Source of the DNA: Viscum album
Lineage: Eukaryota > Streptophyta > Magnoliopsida > Santalales > Viscaceae
NCBI GenBank assembly: GCA_963277665.1
Contig: OY728130.1
Span: 1,364,546,393 to 1,364,610,392, forward strand
Direction: 5' to 3'
Length of the DNA: 64,000 nucleotides
Part shown: piece by piece, positions 39,543 through 49,880 of the stretch
How positions within the stretch are numbered: the first letter of the stretch is position 1
Layout: each line of letters starts with the position of its first letter
The notes under the pieces: model-generated
The model's database searches: none
Seen by the model: only the letters and a program-made list of their open reading frames with translations
Told to the model about the DNA's origin: nothing
Program-made: the position numbers and the translations under genes

Positions 39543-41295
39543 CAAGTTATAATATTGAATTACATCATTCCAGAGTGTTCGTTTACTTGATTTCCATGAT
39601 CAGTTTGCTTGACTATGAGTGATGGAGTTCAAGTTGAATGGATATAATTCTCCAGAATATGAATTACAAGTAATTAATGAACATACTAGAAGTATAAATG
39701 GTCATAAATATCGTTTGGTTATATTTTTTGAGAATGAATCATTAGATAACATGTCAATGATAATTGTTTATCTTGATTTTAGAGGTTTTTATCATAATGG
39801 ACTAGTTTTGTTCCATTATTTAATATAATGAATATAAAATTGTTACAGAACCATAAATAAGAGACAGTACATATTTTATAATATGTTACAACAATGAAAA
39901 TGATTTATTACTAAACATGAAGGAGAAATTGAATAACAAAACATCATTATCCATGAATGTTGTAAATCAGCACCTCTCGGTCAACGATTTCATTTTTAAA
40001 ATAAAATAGTGAGAGTGAGGATATTGATGTTTTATCTTATATAAAAATGATATAATTATATTATATAGTTGATACTTTTGTTACCATGGTCAGTTGGATA
40101 GATGAGTGGAGTAGATAAAAATAAACAAAGAAGGAACTTGAAAAGACTAGAAAAGAAAAGGAGGATGTTTACCTCATGAATTCCTCTCCCTAATAACCTG
40201 CTTAAGGCCTTTGGTTTTGGCCTTTTATTGAGACTATAATGTATTGGAAGTGGGGGAGGGGCTTGGGAAGAGTATTTTTAGATCATAGACAAGTCTGAAT
40301 GCTTGAGAGGTGTGATAGGAAGAGGGTGTGAGGTATGTTTTCTTATAGTGGATGAGAGGAGTGATTTCTCTATGTTTTATAAATATTTTATTATTTTTCT
40401 CAAGACAATCAATTTTATTTATTATTATGAAGAACAAATTAATAATGGAATGTGAGTTCGAAGAAATTCAGATTTAAATCATCCATGACTCAATCAAGAT
40501 GCAGAAATTCATTTATTTAGTACATTTCGTAAATTACCGAAATTCACTATTCACCAAAAAATCATGTAGTTCAAAAATATATGAAAAATTATCCCTAACC
40601 ATTTCTTGATTTGTAGAAGGTCAAATGAACACCATTTTTTGAAAATAATTTTATAGATATGAGAAATTTAATATTTAATTAAAATCACCATTTGCTTGAA
40701 AAATATGTTTTTGAAATCATAACTTCTTTCATAATTCTATGAAAAATTAACTAAGGTATAATTAAATTATCCCAAAATCATTGGAAAAAATATTTATTTA
40801 TGAATAAATTTTATGAAAATTAATTATATTTTAAATTAATTTATTAATTAATGAATTATAATTAAATATTTATTACTCACAGAAATACAAACACCTAATT
40901 ATTATTTTTAAATATTCACTCTCATTTTTATAGTGCTGAAATTTTATCCATACTTACATGGGTGAGGGAACTACTCCTAAGGGTATATTACTATTCATAA
41001 GGGTAATGTTACTATTCTTAAAGGTACATTACTATTCATAAGGCTCAAGTTACTATTCACTAAATATTATGTTGATCCTATAAGACTCCAAATAACATAC
41101 TAAATGCAACCTTATATGTCCATTTTTCAAAATTCAAATCACAAAAGTGGAAAAATTAAGTTTAACAGATTGGTTATAAATATCTCATATAACAAAGTTT
41201 ATTTCAGAGAGGCTCTAGGTTGCATGCATAATAAGCTATCTAATTAATTTAAAATATTTAAGAAGAAATATACCACAAAACCTTGGGCTATTATA

Positions 41296-41396
41296 TAAAT
41301 CATCAATATTTTGTATTATTTTACATGATTTGTAATATATATATATTATATGTTATTAAATAGAATATTCTAATTTTAAAATTTTTTGATGTCAAA
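41296..41396 (-). repeat. 3' LTR of element C, second part
   Basis: Matches about 63545-63645 of the right LTR; the clearest pair is TAATTTTAAAATTTTTTGATG here with TATTTTTAAAATTTTTGGGGTG there. It completes the left LTR after the insertion of A. Confidence 0.62.
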
Positions 41397-41746
41397 ATAT
41401 CCCATACTTAAATAAATTTCATCCTCGCAATTTAATCATTTTCTTGGAAATCAATGGTGTGGTTTGTAGAATTATTATTTTTTAAAAATACACATCATAA
41501 AATAGGGATAATAAAATATCCTCTTAATAATAGATATAATGATGTATAAATGATATGTAGAATAACACATAACAAGGATTTTATATTAGAAATCATTAGT
41601 GGAAACAAATGATATGTAAATAAAGGAAAATCAAATGGCCTTAGAAGGAGTTATTTAGGATATTGATGTCGAGCAAGTGAATGATCAAAAAAATGTTAAG
41701 GACCTCAAAACCATAAATATGTGATGATTTGGAAGACCATCATATT
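41397..41746 (-). other. 3' internal end of element C
   Basis: The first 45 bases match the sequence just inside the 3' LTR of A (AATTTCATCC is shared at 41416 and 27726), so this should be the polypurine tract and pol end of C. I see no chromodomain or other protein remnant. It ends at the target site of D; the ATATT at 41742-41746 is one copy of the D target duplication. Confidence 0.5.
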
Positions 41747-43341
41747 TATAAAGACCCAGAATTTCAGTCTAATTTATTTTTTTAAATACATGGGAATTTT
41801 ACGTGTCTGTGGTTTCTAACGGCGCTTGATTCCGAGGCCCGGTGTGCCCGGAATCAATTTCTGAAGTTTTGTTCGGGTACGTTCAGTAAACGTACGATCG
41901 GGTTTCTATAACTTCTAAACCAGTTCTCCGAAAAAAAATTACAAGGGCACCGTTGAACTCACAGCATCAGTGATTTTTTAGTAAGACCTTCATCACAGTT
42001 GCATTCTGACGGGAATAGAAGTTAGTTTAGGGGGGTTTAAAATTAAATTAAATAAAAATAAGGCACTCACCTTATTTTTATTTTATAGTGGTTAAATCCT
42101 CCAAGTTGAGGTTAGTGGTGGGGGCCACTCGCACATAACCTCCCTTGGGAGGATTTTATTTACTGGGGCCCACATGAGTTTTTTAACTCTTTTAAATCCC
42201 CATTAATTTTGGAACACCTCTAACCCCCCATTTATGTGGGTTAAACTCTCTATCTTCCTCCATTACTTTAATGTGCCAAATCTCTCACAATTAATTAATT
42301 AAACCCTTTCAATTAATTAATTTGTTCCTTTTTAAATTCTTTCGAATTCTTTCCAACCATTAAAATAATTGTATGTCTATTATTTTTGTTGTTGTCATAA
42401 TCTTACGGTGGAGCTTGAGAGAGGGTTTGGTGAAATGAGATAACTTCATCCTCTCAGTGAAGAACGTGAAGAATGCTTCTTCCACCAAAGAATGACGAAC
42501 ACCATCTTCATCCTTCTTCGGCCGGGGAAAGGAAGTGGAAGCACTGGCACCCACAAAGAACACTGATGAGGTCGTCTTCGACTCGTCTTCTCCAAACTCT
42601 TCCTCTTTCAATGTTGACGAAATGACGCCGCCATCCCGCGACTTCGTCAACGATCAACGACAAGCGAGGTAGGGGTCTGAATTGTTTTGTACTCATTCTT
42701 CATTGTACAAATTTTTGGTATGGGAACCAAATGATATCACCGAAATGAGGAGCGTTCAGACCGCATGAACACAGCCGGACCCTCCCATTTTGTTGGTTCT
42801 TGTTTGATGACGACGTAGGCGGTACACGTGGTGACCGACAATGAGCCCACCGTGAAGAAAGTCGGCGATGTAAGGCCGCCGGGTTTCCACAAGGGTGCGG
42901 CACCACCGTGCCACGCAAAGCACCGAGCCGCATCCAGGAGGGTTGTGGCGGTGCCGAAGGGGTGTGGTGCCATCGCACTGTGATGGCATAAATGGCCATA
43001 GCTTGGAGGGCCACGACCTTCGGACGGTGGTGAGGTTTCGTTGCTCCGCACTAGTGGTGTAGGTCCGTGGCCGGGGCGGGCCGCGGCAGTTGAGTAGCGG
43101 AACAATGCCATTGTGCCACCCCGTATAAGACCCACGACCTTTGTCCGTGGTGGACTGGGAAGGGCGGCCGGCTAAGCCGGCCTCCGGTGCAAGCTATAGG
43201 TGGGACCCATCGGGTCCCGCGGTTACAAGGGGCCGGTGCCTCGCGCCGGCCGTTTTGGACAATGGGGGGGCACCCCCTCCCACACATGGCCAGCTGGGCC
43301 CCGTGGGACGGCCATACAGGACTCACGGCCCACCGGGCCGA

Positions 43342-43451
43342 GCCACACAGACAGTCGAGCCGGGCCACACGGCCAGCCGGGCCGGGCCACACGACGCACC
43401 GGTCCGGGCCACACTGCCAGCCAGGCCGGGCCACACAGCCAGCCAACCGGG
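43342..43451 (+). repeat. 22-bp GC-rich tandem array in the 5' LTR of D
   Basis: The core GCCACAC recurs at 43342, 43364, 43386, 43408 and 43430, exactly every 22 bases. The unit resembles GCCACACGGCCAGCCGGGCC plus two bases. Units differ by several substitutions, but no spacing change occurs. Confidence 0.9.
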
Positions 43452-44034
43452 TCGGGTCGTACCTTTAGGTCGGGCTTCCCCTTTGGGTCGGGCCATGCCT
43501 TCGAGCCGCCATCAAGCTGGGCCGCCCCTTCGGACTAGGCAAGATTCACAGACCGGGTTGGGTCGGTCCTAATGGGTTGGACCAGACCCAAAACCGTCAG
43601 ACCTGTTTTCACCTTTTCACCCATATCATGGGCTACGGGCGTTTGTTTGAAAAACTGTCTACGGTGCCAATATTCTGGGAATGAAGTTGTCCCTTTGAGA
43701 ATACCCCATGAAAGTTAGGGGTATAGTTGAGATACGGTCAGGTTGGTTCGTGCACGAAACCAATAGGGCCCCAGGGACTTAAAGGCTAATAAGTCACAGA
43801 CCAGGCATCCGATTAACGCGTTTTTTGTTGCGTTGAGACCCCTATGACGTGGTGGTCCTTTGAGATACTTTCACGTGAGACTTCATGAATCTTTGAGTAT
43901 CGACCAGTAGCTCGTTGAGCATATCCTTCTGGAGACGAGAAGGTGGAGTGCAGAGACCTAGTAGCTGACAGACCTGACGACTTCTTAACTGATTCGACTC
44001 TGAGTGATTCGACTAGTGCAGTGAGGAGCGCCCA

Positions 44035-44246
44035 ATATTTGGCGACATAACCATGGAGAATGGTGCTCCCGGTAGTTTTTAGTATACCTATGATATTAGA
44101 TAGGATGAGTACCTCTGTATGCTATTAGATGTAGCGCCTAGTACTTGGCGGCATACCCACAATAGACAGAGCGCCTGATAGTTGGCTGTAGACCTGCGGT
44201 ACTCGACAGGAGCTGTACCTTAGTAGTCTAAGGTTAGTGAGAAGTG
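44035..44246 (+). repeat. 106-bp imperfect direct duplication in the 5' LTR of D
   Basis: ATATTTGGCGACATA at 44035 and GTACTTGGCGGCATA at 44141 start two related units, 106 bases apart; each also contains a degenerate inner repeat (CGCCTGATAGTTGGC type). The same arrangement is in the 3' LTR at 52177 and 52283. Confidence 0.65.
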
Positions 44247-44895
44247 TCTCGGTGTCACGAAAGGCCCAATGTACATGAAAGTAGAGGATTTCTCTAATAG
44301 CCCTTGTTTTGATAATAAGAATATTGGTTTGAGGTGAGTCAATGGATTTGTGTTTTCCTCATGATTGAGATGGGTTACTAGATAACTTAGGTATATGTAT
44401 GGGCATATACCTAAGTAATGGTTATCCATTGATTCATACTTTTTGGTTTATCCTTGTTGGATTTTGTGATACCTTGAGGGTCTTAGGGTCCCTACTGAGT
44501 ATCGTTATACTCACCCCTGCATGGGCTATGCCCGCACCTCATTATGTTGGATGCAGACGACGAACAGTGCTGACTGAGGCAGAGTGCGTGAGGACTGGAC
44601 GATACCCAGAGGTATACCTCACGGGGAGATGGTACCCAGAGGAGACGGCCAAACGTGGAGCGCTGATGAGGCTATCTGTACCTACCCTTCAGGTAGGATC
44701 CATGGTGGTCGATCTAGGATCTTCTAGACACCTTGCAGCTGTTTGTATTTTAATTCTACCTGTTTTTTATTTTCCTTGTACTTTACTGATGGACTGGTAT
44801 ATCCGGCCCCTTTTACTTTCCGGTACATCTTTTGTTATATAGTTTTTACTTTGTGTTTTTTTCTAGTTTTACTCTGGTTGTGCGTGTTTACGTTT

Positions 44896-44901
44896 AATAA
44901 A
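44896..44901 (+). terminator. Polyadenylation signal in the 5' LTR of D
   Basis: AATAAA, about 120 bases before the LTR end, within a block conserved in the other LTR (AATAAA at 53037-53042). In the 3' LTR copy it would direct cleavage of the genomic RNA. Confidence 0.5.
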
Positions 44902-45019
44902 GGAAATGCTTCCCAATTATAGGTATTTACACCTTTGGTGCTAGTCGCCAGCCCCTGGCCAATGGAAGGTGCGCTTGGGGTAGTTTCGACATGGGCCCCG
45001 GGGGATGGGTCTTGAAAAA

Positions 45020-45032
45020 TTCGTATCAAAGG
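45020..45032 (+). other. Primer binding site of element D
   Basis: TTCGTATCAAAGG matches the initiator methionine tRNA complement TTGGTATCAGAGC at 10 of 13 positions and follows the LTR end by about one base. Confidence 0.7.
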
Positions 45033-45239
45033 TGTTGGTTCTACCGCAGAACTTAGGACTCTAATATTTCTTTTCTGTGAAGCAATAGTGTTAAGGGTAC
45101 TGAGTGTGGTTTTCATTTCAGGGAGTCTAGTGTTGGTGCGGAGGCTGACGTATCCCTAACCCAGGACCATGACTAATGATTTCCGACTTAGTACACGAAA
45201 ACACTGATTACGTGTGTGTTTTCAAAAGTTTTCATTATG

Positions 45240-46230
45240 TCAGGTCAACCCAGGTTAGCTCACCAGGTATAGTCTTTTGACCATGTTGCATCTATTTCTT
45301 TCAGTATGCCTCACCATGGATGACCGGTTATAACCCCGAGAGTTGTATATATTGACAACATGCCAAGCTACGAGGCCTCAGTACAGGGCCCTCTTCTAGT
45401 TGGGGAAACAGCGGAGGCACTAGTGGTACTACTTTCCATTGGGCCACCGATGCCACCAGGCCCAGCAGCAGAGAGTGCACACCGATTGAGTTCACTACAC
45501 GAGTTCTAGCGCCAGAGGCCACCCAGGTTCTGGGGAGAGACATACCCACAGGCGACTGAGTATTGGCTGGAGGCTGTGGTGAGAGTCCTCAGGCTAGTAG
45601 GGACACGAGTTAATTTCATGGTGATCTTTGCTACCAGCCTCCTTCAGGCAGTAATAGGAAGATGGTGGAGCCTGATGCTTTAGATGCGTGATGAGGAAAC
45701 ACTTTTATGGGTAGACATCGAGATCCTGTTCCGGTTGGAGTTTTTACCAGCCACCCTTTCAAAAGTACGAATACAGGAGCTGCTTCATTTGCAGCAGGGC
45801 AGCATGAGTGTAGCTCAGTACTCACCAAGGTTCACTGATCTCTCTTGCTACTCCATTGATATGGTATGATACCCATTATTCAGGGCCTAGACCTTTGATC
45901 AGGGACTCAAGTGAGAGATCAGAGCATCATTTATCTCCCACAGCATCCCAACGCAGATGAGGGTGTTAGAGAGAGCCCTCCTAGTGGATAGTTTCCTTGC
46001 AGAGAAGTCTCCAGCAGTGACACCCACCACTAGATGATTTGCAGCGGAGTCTTATATAGCTGGAAGTAGATAGATGATGTCGAGGTCCAAGAGGACCAGA
46101 ACTATAGGTGGTCGACTACACAACTCAGGATCGGTTGTGCGGGGGCACCCAGAGCGGAGACAGAGCCAGTCATGCCCGGAGTGGACAGTGTTACTCCTGC
46201 GGTGGGCTTGGTCACATGGCTGATGACTGT
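45240..46230 (+). pseudogene. Gag of element D with CCHC zinc knuckle
   Basis: The frame 45684-45869 includes RIQELLHLQQGSMSVAQYSP and RFTDLS, the QEFL.L.QGSM.V.EY...F.EL.R block of chromovirus gag. At 46189-46230 an intact knuckle reads CYSCGGLGHMADDC (CX2CX4HX4C). Between them are frameshifts and stops, and the N-terminal half (45240-45680) is only partly readable. The leader 45033-45239 is non-coding. Gag packages the RNA through the knuckle. Confidence 0.82.
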
Positions 46231-46503
46231 CTAACCTTCCTCTCTAATGATTAGAAGATAGTTTAGGGACCTCCCAAGTATAGTCAAATATTCTATCGAG
46301 GCGGTCCGCAGGGCGCTAGCGGACATCGCAGAGGAGCTGGTCGAGCAGCTGGTCGTGGACGGCGTTTTGAGGTGGTGCCACCACCACCACCAGGAGATCC
46401 ACCCCGACCATAGGGAGCTGGTGGACAGGGGAGAGATCAACTCCAGGAAGATAAGCCATACGACCAAGGCACTCCAGAGATTACTTGAGGTACAATCTGT
46501 GTC

Positions 46504-46869
46504 TATTCCACCATATCTGTAGTTCTTATAGACACAAGTTCCATTCATTATTTCATTTACACTGCCCTCATTTGGAGGTTCGAGATTCTGACAGAGCTGT
46601 TGGCTCGATCTTTACAGCTAGAGACTCATATGGGAGATGATTTGATGATTACACACTTGTACCAGAAGAGTGAGCTTACTCTAGGAGGTGAGAGCTTTGG
46701 CTGGGATATCCTAGTAGCGGCGTCGAGGCCTTACGACGTCATCTTGGGTATGGGATGGTTATCTACAATCCATGCTCAGATCGACTGTATTAGGAAAAAA
46801 GTGTGGTGTGTCCACATGTATGGGACCAGGTTCACCTTCATCGGCGAGAAGGGAACCCTTTCGGCATAG
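46504..46869 (+). pseudogene. Protease of element D, active site DTSS
   Basis: At 46522-46560 VLIDTSSIHYFI corresponds to VLIDTGASHSFI; the active-site triplet DTG reads DTS (46531-46539). After that, the open frame 46600-46869 gives KSELTLGGESFGWDILV and YDVILGMGWLSTIHAQIDC followed by a basic strand, the normal end of gypsy retropepsin. The aspartate stays but the glycine that lets the active-site loop form is lost, so activity is unlikely. The enzyme would process the Gag-Pol polyprotein. Confidence 0.85.
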
Positions 46870-47079
46870 GACGGACTTACTCGGAGGAGGGTGTAGCCGA
46901 TCACTCACCATCTGGCTCGCCTTTCCCTCAAATCAGTTAATGTGGAGAGTCTGACTTATCCTGTAGTGGTGGACCAGTACATAGATGCTCTCCCTGAAAA
47001 TGTTCCAGGACTACCATCTCATAGATAGGTGGACCTATACATTGAACTGTACCCCTAGAAGACACTGATATCTACTCTA

Positions 47080-47830
47080 GCATATCGGATGTCTCCCACT
47101 GAGCTTCATGAGCTGAGGGTATAACTAGATGACTTGCAGGGGATGAGATTCATCCAGCCTAGTGTTTCTCCCTGGGTATCCCTAATTCTGTTCGCCAAGA
47201 AGGCGGATGGGTGCTTGAGGATTTGTGTTGACTACTATCGCCTGAACCAGGTGACCGTGAAGAACATGTACCCACTCCAGAGGATTGACGACCTCTTTGA
47301 TCATCTCAAAGGATCATGATGTTTCTCGAAGATAGACCTCAGATCAGGCTATCACCAGCTCATATTTCAAGATGAGGATGTGCAGAAGATGACCTTTAGG
47401 TGTCGGTATGGCCATTATGAATTCTTGGATATGCCCTTAGGCATAACCAATGCTCCATTAGTGTTCATGTGTCTCATGAACAAGATATTCCAGCCTTACC
47501 TCGATCGCTTTTTCATGGTCTTCATTAAAACATTTTGATCTACTTGACTAATGAGGAGGAGCATGCCTACCATTTGTAGGTAGTACTGGACACACTCTGA
47601 GAGCACCAACTTTATGGTAAGCTCTCAAAGTGCCAATTTTGGATTCATGAGCTTCACTTATTGGGACACTTCATCTCGGAGGCTGGAGTTACAGTTGATC
47701 CAATGAAGATTGAAGAAGTGCTTGCTTGGGAACCACCTAAGAGTGTGACGGGGGTTCGGAGTTTCCTGGGATTGGATGGATACTATTAAAGATTTATTCC
47801 AAACTTCTCCAGAGTCACAGCAGCACTTTT
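47080..47830 (+). pseudogene. Reverse transcriptase of element D, catalytic box frameshifted
   Basis: Starts MSPTELHELRV (YRM.P.EL.EL in the family). The frame 47134-47319 has [32 protein letters not shown] and [16 protein letters not shown]; then [20 protein letters not shown] and [10 protein letters not shown] follow. The FIDDILIYS box at 47521-47545 is replaced by bases that read IKT and then a stop: both aspartates are gone and one base is missing, after which the original ILIY codons continue in another frame. The connection with a SFLGL..YY block ends near 47800. It copies RNA to DNA in live relatives. Confidence 0.92.
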
Positions 47831-48422
47831 ATCCTTGACAAAGAAGGGGAAACCCTTCGTGTGGTTGGAGTGATTCCAGCAGAGATTTCAAGAGTTGAGG
47901 TAGAGGCTGACTAGTGACCCCATCTTGAGGCTTCCAGAGGAAGGTATAGGGTACGTAGTCTACTGCGATGCATCAGGGATCAGACTCGGGTGTTTCATTA
48001 TGCAAGAGTGAGCAGTGATCACGTATGGTTTTAGGTAGTTGAGACAGCATGAGAAGAACTACGCTACCCATGACCTAAAGTTAGTAGCAATGGTCTTCAC
48101 CTCGAAGATGTGGAAGCACTATCTGATGGGTGAATGTTTTACCGTGTACATTGATCACAAGAGTCTCATGTATATCTTCTCTCAGAAGAACCTGAACCTG
48201 AGACAGCGACAACGGCTTGAGTTCCTCCAGAACTATGACTTCGAGATATTCTATACACCTGGTAAGGGGAACGTTGTTACGGATGCAATCAGCAGGAGGA
48301 CCAGCATTCATCTGCTAGGAGAGGCAACAAAGCAGTTGGATGCCTTACATATATCCTTGTGGATAGGGATGGTGCAACCTATCTTCTGTCTCTTACAGTC
48401 ACTCCTCCACTTCTTCAGCTAG
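47831..48422 (+). pseudogene. RNase H of element D
   Basis: FVWLE starts the region; at about 47955-48000 VVYCDASGIRLGCFIMQE matches the .VYCDAS..GLGCVLMQ block. The frame 48039-48422 continues with RQHEKNYATHDLKLVAMVFT, HKSLMYIFSQKNLNLRQRQR, LEFLQNYDFEIFYTPGKGNV and VTDAISR, the full second half of gypsy RNase H including D..E-like and DA.SR ends. Stops lie at about 47871, 47901 and 48010. It would remove the RNA strand from hybrids. Confidence 0.9.
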
Positions 48423-48599
48423 TCTGGGAGGCACAGCATAGAGATGCTGACTGCGAGACGTGACGTGCTCAGATATCCATAGGGCAAGCACTTGATGGAT
48501 TTTCTGAAGGTGGGGAGAACATCATCATCTTCAAAGGATGTACCATAGTACCAGTTGCACTTCATGAGTAGGTTTTGAGGGAGTTCTATGCATCCCCTC

Positions 48600-49590
48600 C
48601 ACAGGTACATTAAGGTGTGGTGAAGATGTACCAGGACCTTCGATGACAGCACTGGTGGCTAGGTATGAAGAATGTGGTAGTGGATTTTTTCTCATGATGC
48701 CTCACTTGTCAGCAAGTGAAGGTGGAGCACCAGGTACCAGCAGGCTTGGTAGAGCCCTTAGTGTTCCTTGAGTGGAAGTGGGATGTGATATCCATAGACT
48801 TCGTGACGGTTCATCCACATACATCCAGGAGACACGATTCGATATGGGTGATCATTGACCGACTCACCAAGTTGTCCCACTTCCTACCGATCAGAGATCA
48901 GGGCTCAGTAGAGAGCTTGGGATGCCTCTATGTGAATGAGATAGTGTGTTTTCATGGAGTGCCTTCTTCTATCGTCTTCGACCGTGACGCACGGTTTACT
49001 TCCCAGCTATGGAAGGGGTTGCAGGAGGCTTTTGGGACACAGCTTCACTTGAGCACCGTCTTTTATCCTCAGACAGATAGTCTGACTTAGAGGACCATTC
49101 AGACCCTTGAGGACATGCTCCATGCATGTTTCCTAGACTTTGGTCATAGCTGGGAGGATCACTTTACTTTGGTGGAGTTTTCCTACAGCAACATTTATCA
49201 CTCCACCATTAGTACGACACCTTTTGAGGCCATGTATGGCCGACCTTACAGATCACCATTGTGCTAGAAAGACCCAGGGGAGTCAGCACTAGTGGGACTA
49301 GAGATGCTACAAGCTACCTTAAAGAAATTTTAGATCATCCATGAGTTGATGAGGACTGCACAGAGTAGGCATAAGTCATATGCTGACAGGAGACATAGAA
49401 ATCTGGAGTTTGAGGATGGTGACCACATCTTGCTATGGGTCACACCTCGACGAGGTCTACAGAGATTTGGCTGAGGCGGCAAGCTATCTCATAGGTTCAT
49501 TGGACCTTTCCAAGTCCCTAGCAAAGTAGGCGAGGTGGCTTACCACTTAGCCCTTCCACCTTAGTTACATCAGATGCACGACGTCTTCCA
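48600..49590 (+). pseudogene. Integrase of element D, catalytic Glu codon is a stop
   Basis: A zinc-finger remnant lies at 48600-48720 (WWLGMKN, then CLTCQQVKVEH). The frame 48716-49090 holds the core: EWKWDVISIDFV with the first catalytic aspartate, WVIIDRLTKLSHFLP, VFDRDARFTSQLWKGLQEAF with the second, and STVFYPQTDS. The following GQSERTIQ block reads LT, stop, RTIQ, so the catalytic glutamate codon has become TAG (49088-49090). After it, TLEDMLHACF and VEFSYSNIYHS then FIGPFQV continue. The C-terminal MHDVFHIS.LRRYV block ends near 49615. Confidence 0.92.
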
Positions 49591-49659
49591 CATATCTTAG
49601 TTGAGGAGATATGTGCATGACCCATCCCACATCATCGACCACGGGGAGCGAGAAATCGA

Positions 49660-49840
49660 TGGTGATGATACTTTCATGGAGGTTCGAGTGGAGATTGAGG
49701 ATCAATATGAGAGGGTCCTATGTGGATGGTTGATACATCTATTGTGTGTTCACTGGCATCACGAGAACCTATAGAAGATCACATGGGAGCGGGAGGCTCA
49801 GATGCGTGCTCAGTACCCCCATTTGTTCCATTAGTTTGAG
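49660..49840 (+). pseudogene. Chromodomain-like end of element D
   Basis: Reading EVRVEIEDQYERVL then VHWHHENL, stop, KITWEREAQMRAQYPHLF, this follows the chromodomain layout .ILD...K.LR.....VKVLW.N.....TWE.E..M...YPHLF. The final block is well kept; the middle strands are altered and contain a stop. It supports placing D among chromoviruses. Confidence 0.75.
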
Positions 49841-49863
49841 TTGTAGCTTATGGGGATGTAAAG

Positions 49864-49880
49864 CCCTGAGGTGGGGAGAA
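49864..49880 (+). other. Polypurine tract region of element D
   Basis: CCTGAGGTGGGGAGAA directly precedes the 3' LTR. It is purine-rich with two pyrimidine interruptions, in the correct position and strand. Confidence 0.65.

Larger units (their letters stand above)
24693..41295 (-). mobile_element. Ty3/gypsy chromovirus A, - strand, with nested LINEs
   Basis: A is inserted in the left LTR of C. On the - strand it reads 5' LTR (41295-37893), primer site, gag (37420-36911), then after a LINE insertion the zinc-knuckle region, protease, reverse transcriptase, RNase H, integrase and chromodomain (31418-27745), polypurine tract and 3' LTR (27706-24693). The two LTRs agree in length (3,014 bp, and about 2,990 bp once a LINE tail is subtracted). 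The order and chromodomain place it among plant chromoviruses, probably the Tekay/Del group, though I cannot settle the clade by eye. The flanks share TAAA, too AT-rich to prove a target duplication. Confidence 0.85.
37893..41295 (-). repeat. 5' LTR of element A, carrying a LINE tail
   Basis: Starts TGTAATGCCCCGACCC, the preserved form of the end seen in the 3' LTR, and is collinear with it throughout except for 39126-39542, a LINE fragment. A TATA-like TATAAGAA on the - strand lies at 40340-40347. About 45 bases of the 3' LTR (roughly 25925-25970) have no counterpart next to the LINE fragment, so the insertion came with a deletion or the other copy gained sequence. Confidence 0.83.
41747..45018 (+). 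repeat. 5' LTR of element D
   Basis: Aligned with 49881-53160 from TATAAAGACC (TTAAAAGACC in the other copy) to the GACAA-type end. The middle (about 42690-43600) is strongly GC-rich. Many overlapping frames on both strands occur there (for example 43141-43572) and are composition artefacts. It contains a 22-bp tandem array, a 106-bp duplication and an AATAAA signal, all repeated in the 3' LTR. Confidence 0.9.

Noticed and set aside
43141..43572. Long open frame (143 codons) and several overlapping frames on both strands in a GC-rich stretch
   Set aside because: They lie in the GC-rich middle of the D LTR, overlap each other on both strands, and follow the 22-bp repeat. GC-rich DNA has few stops by chance.
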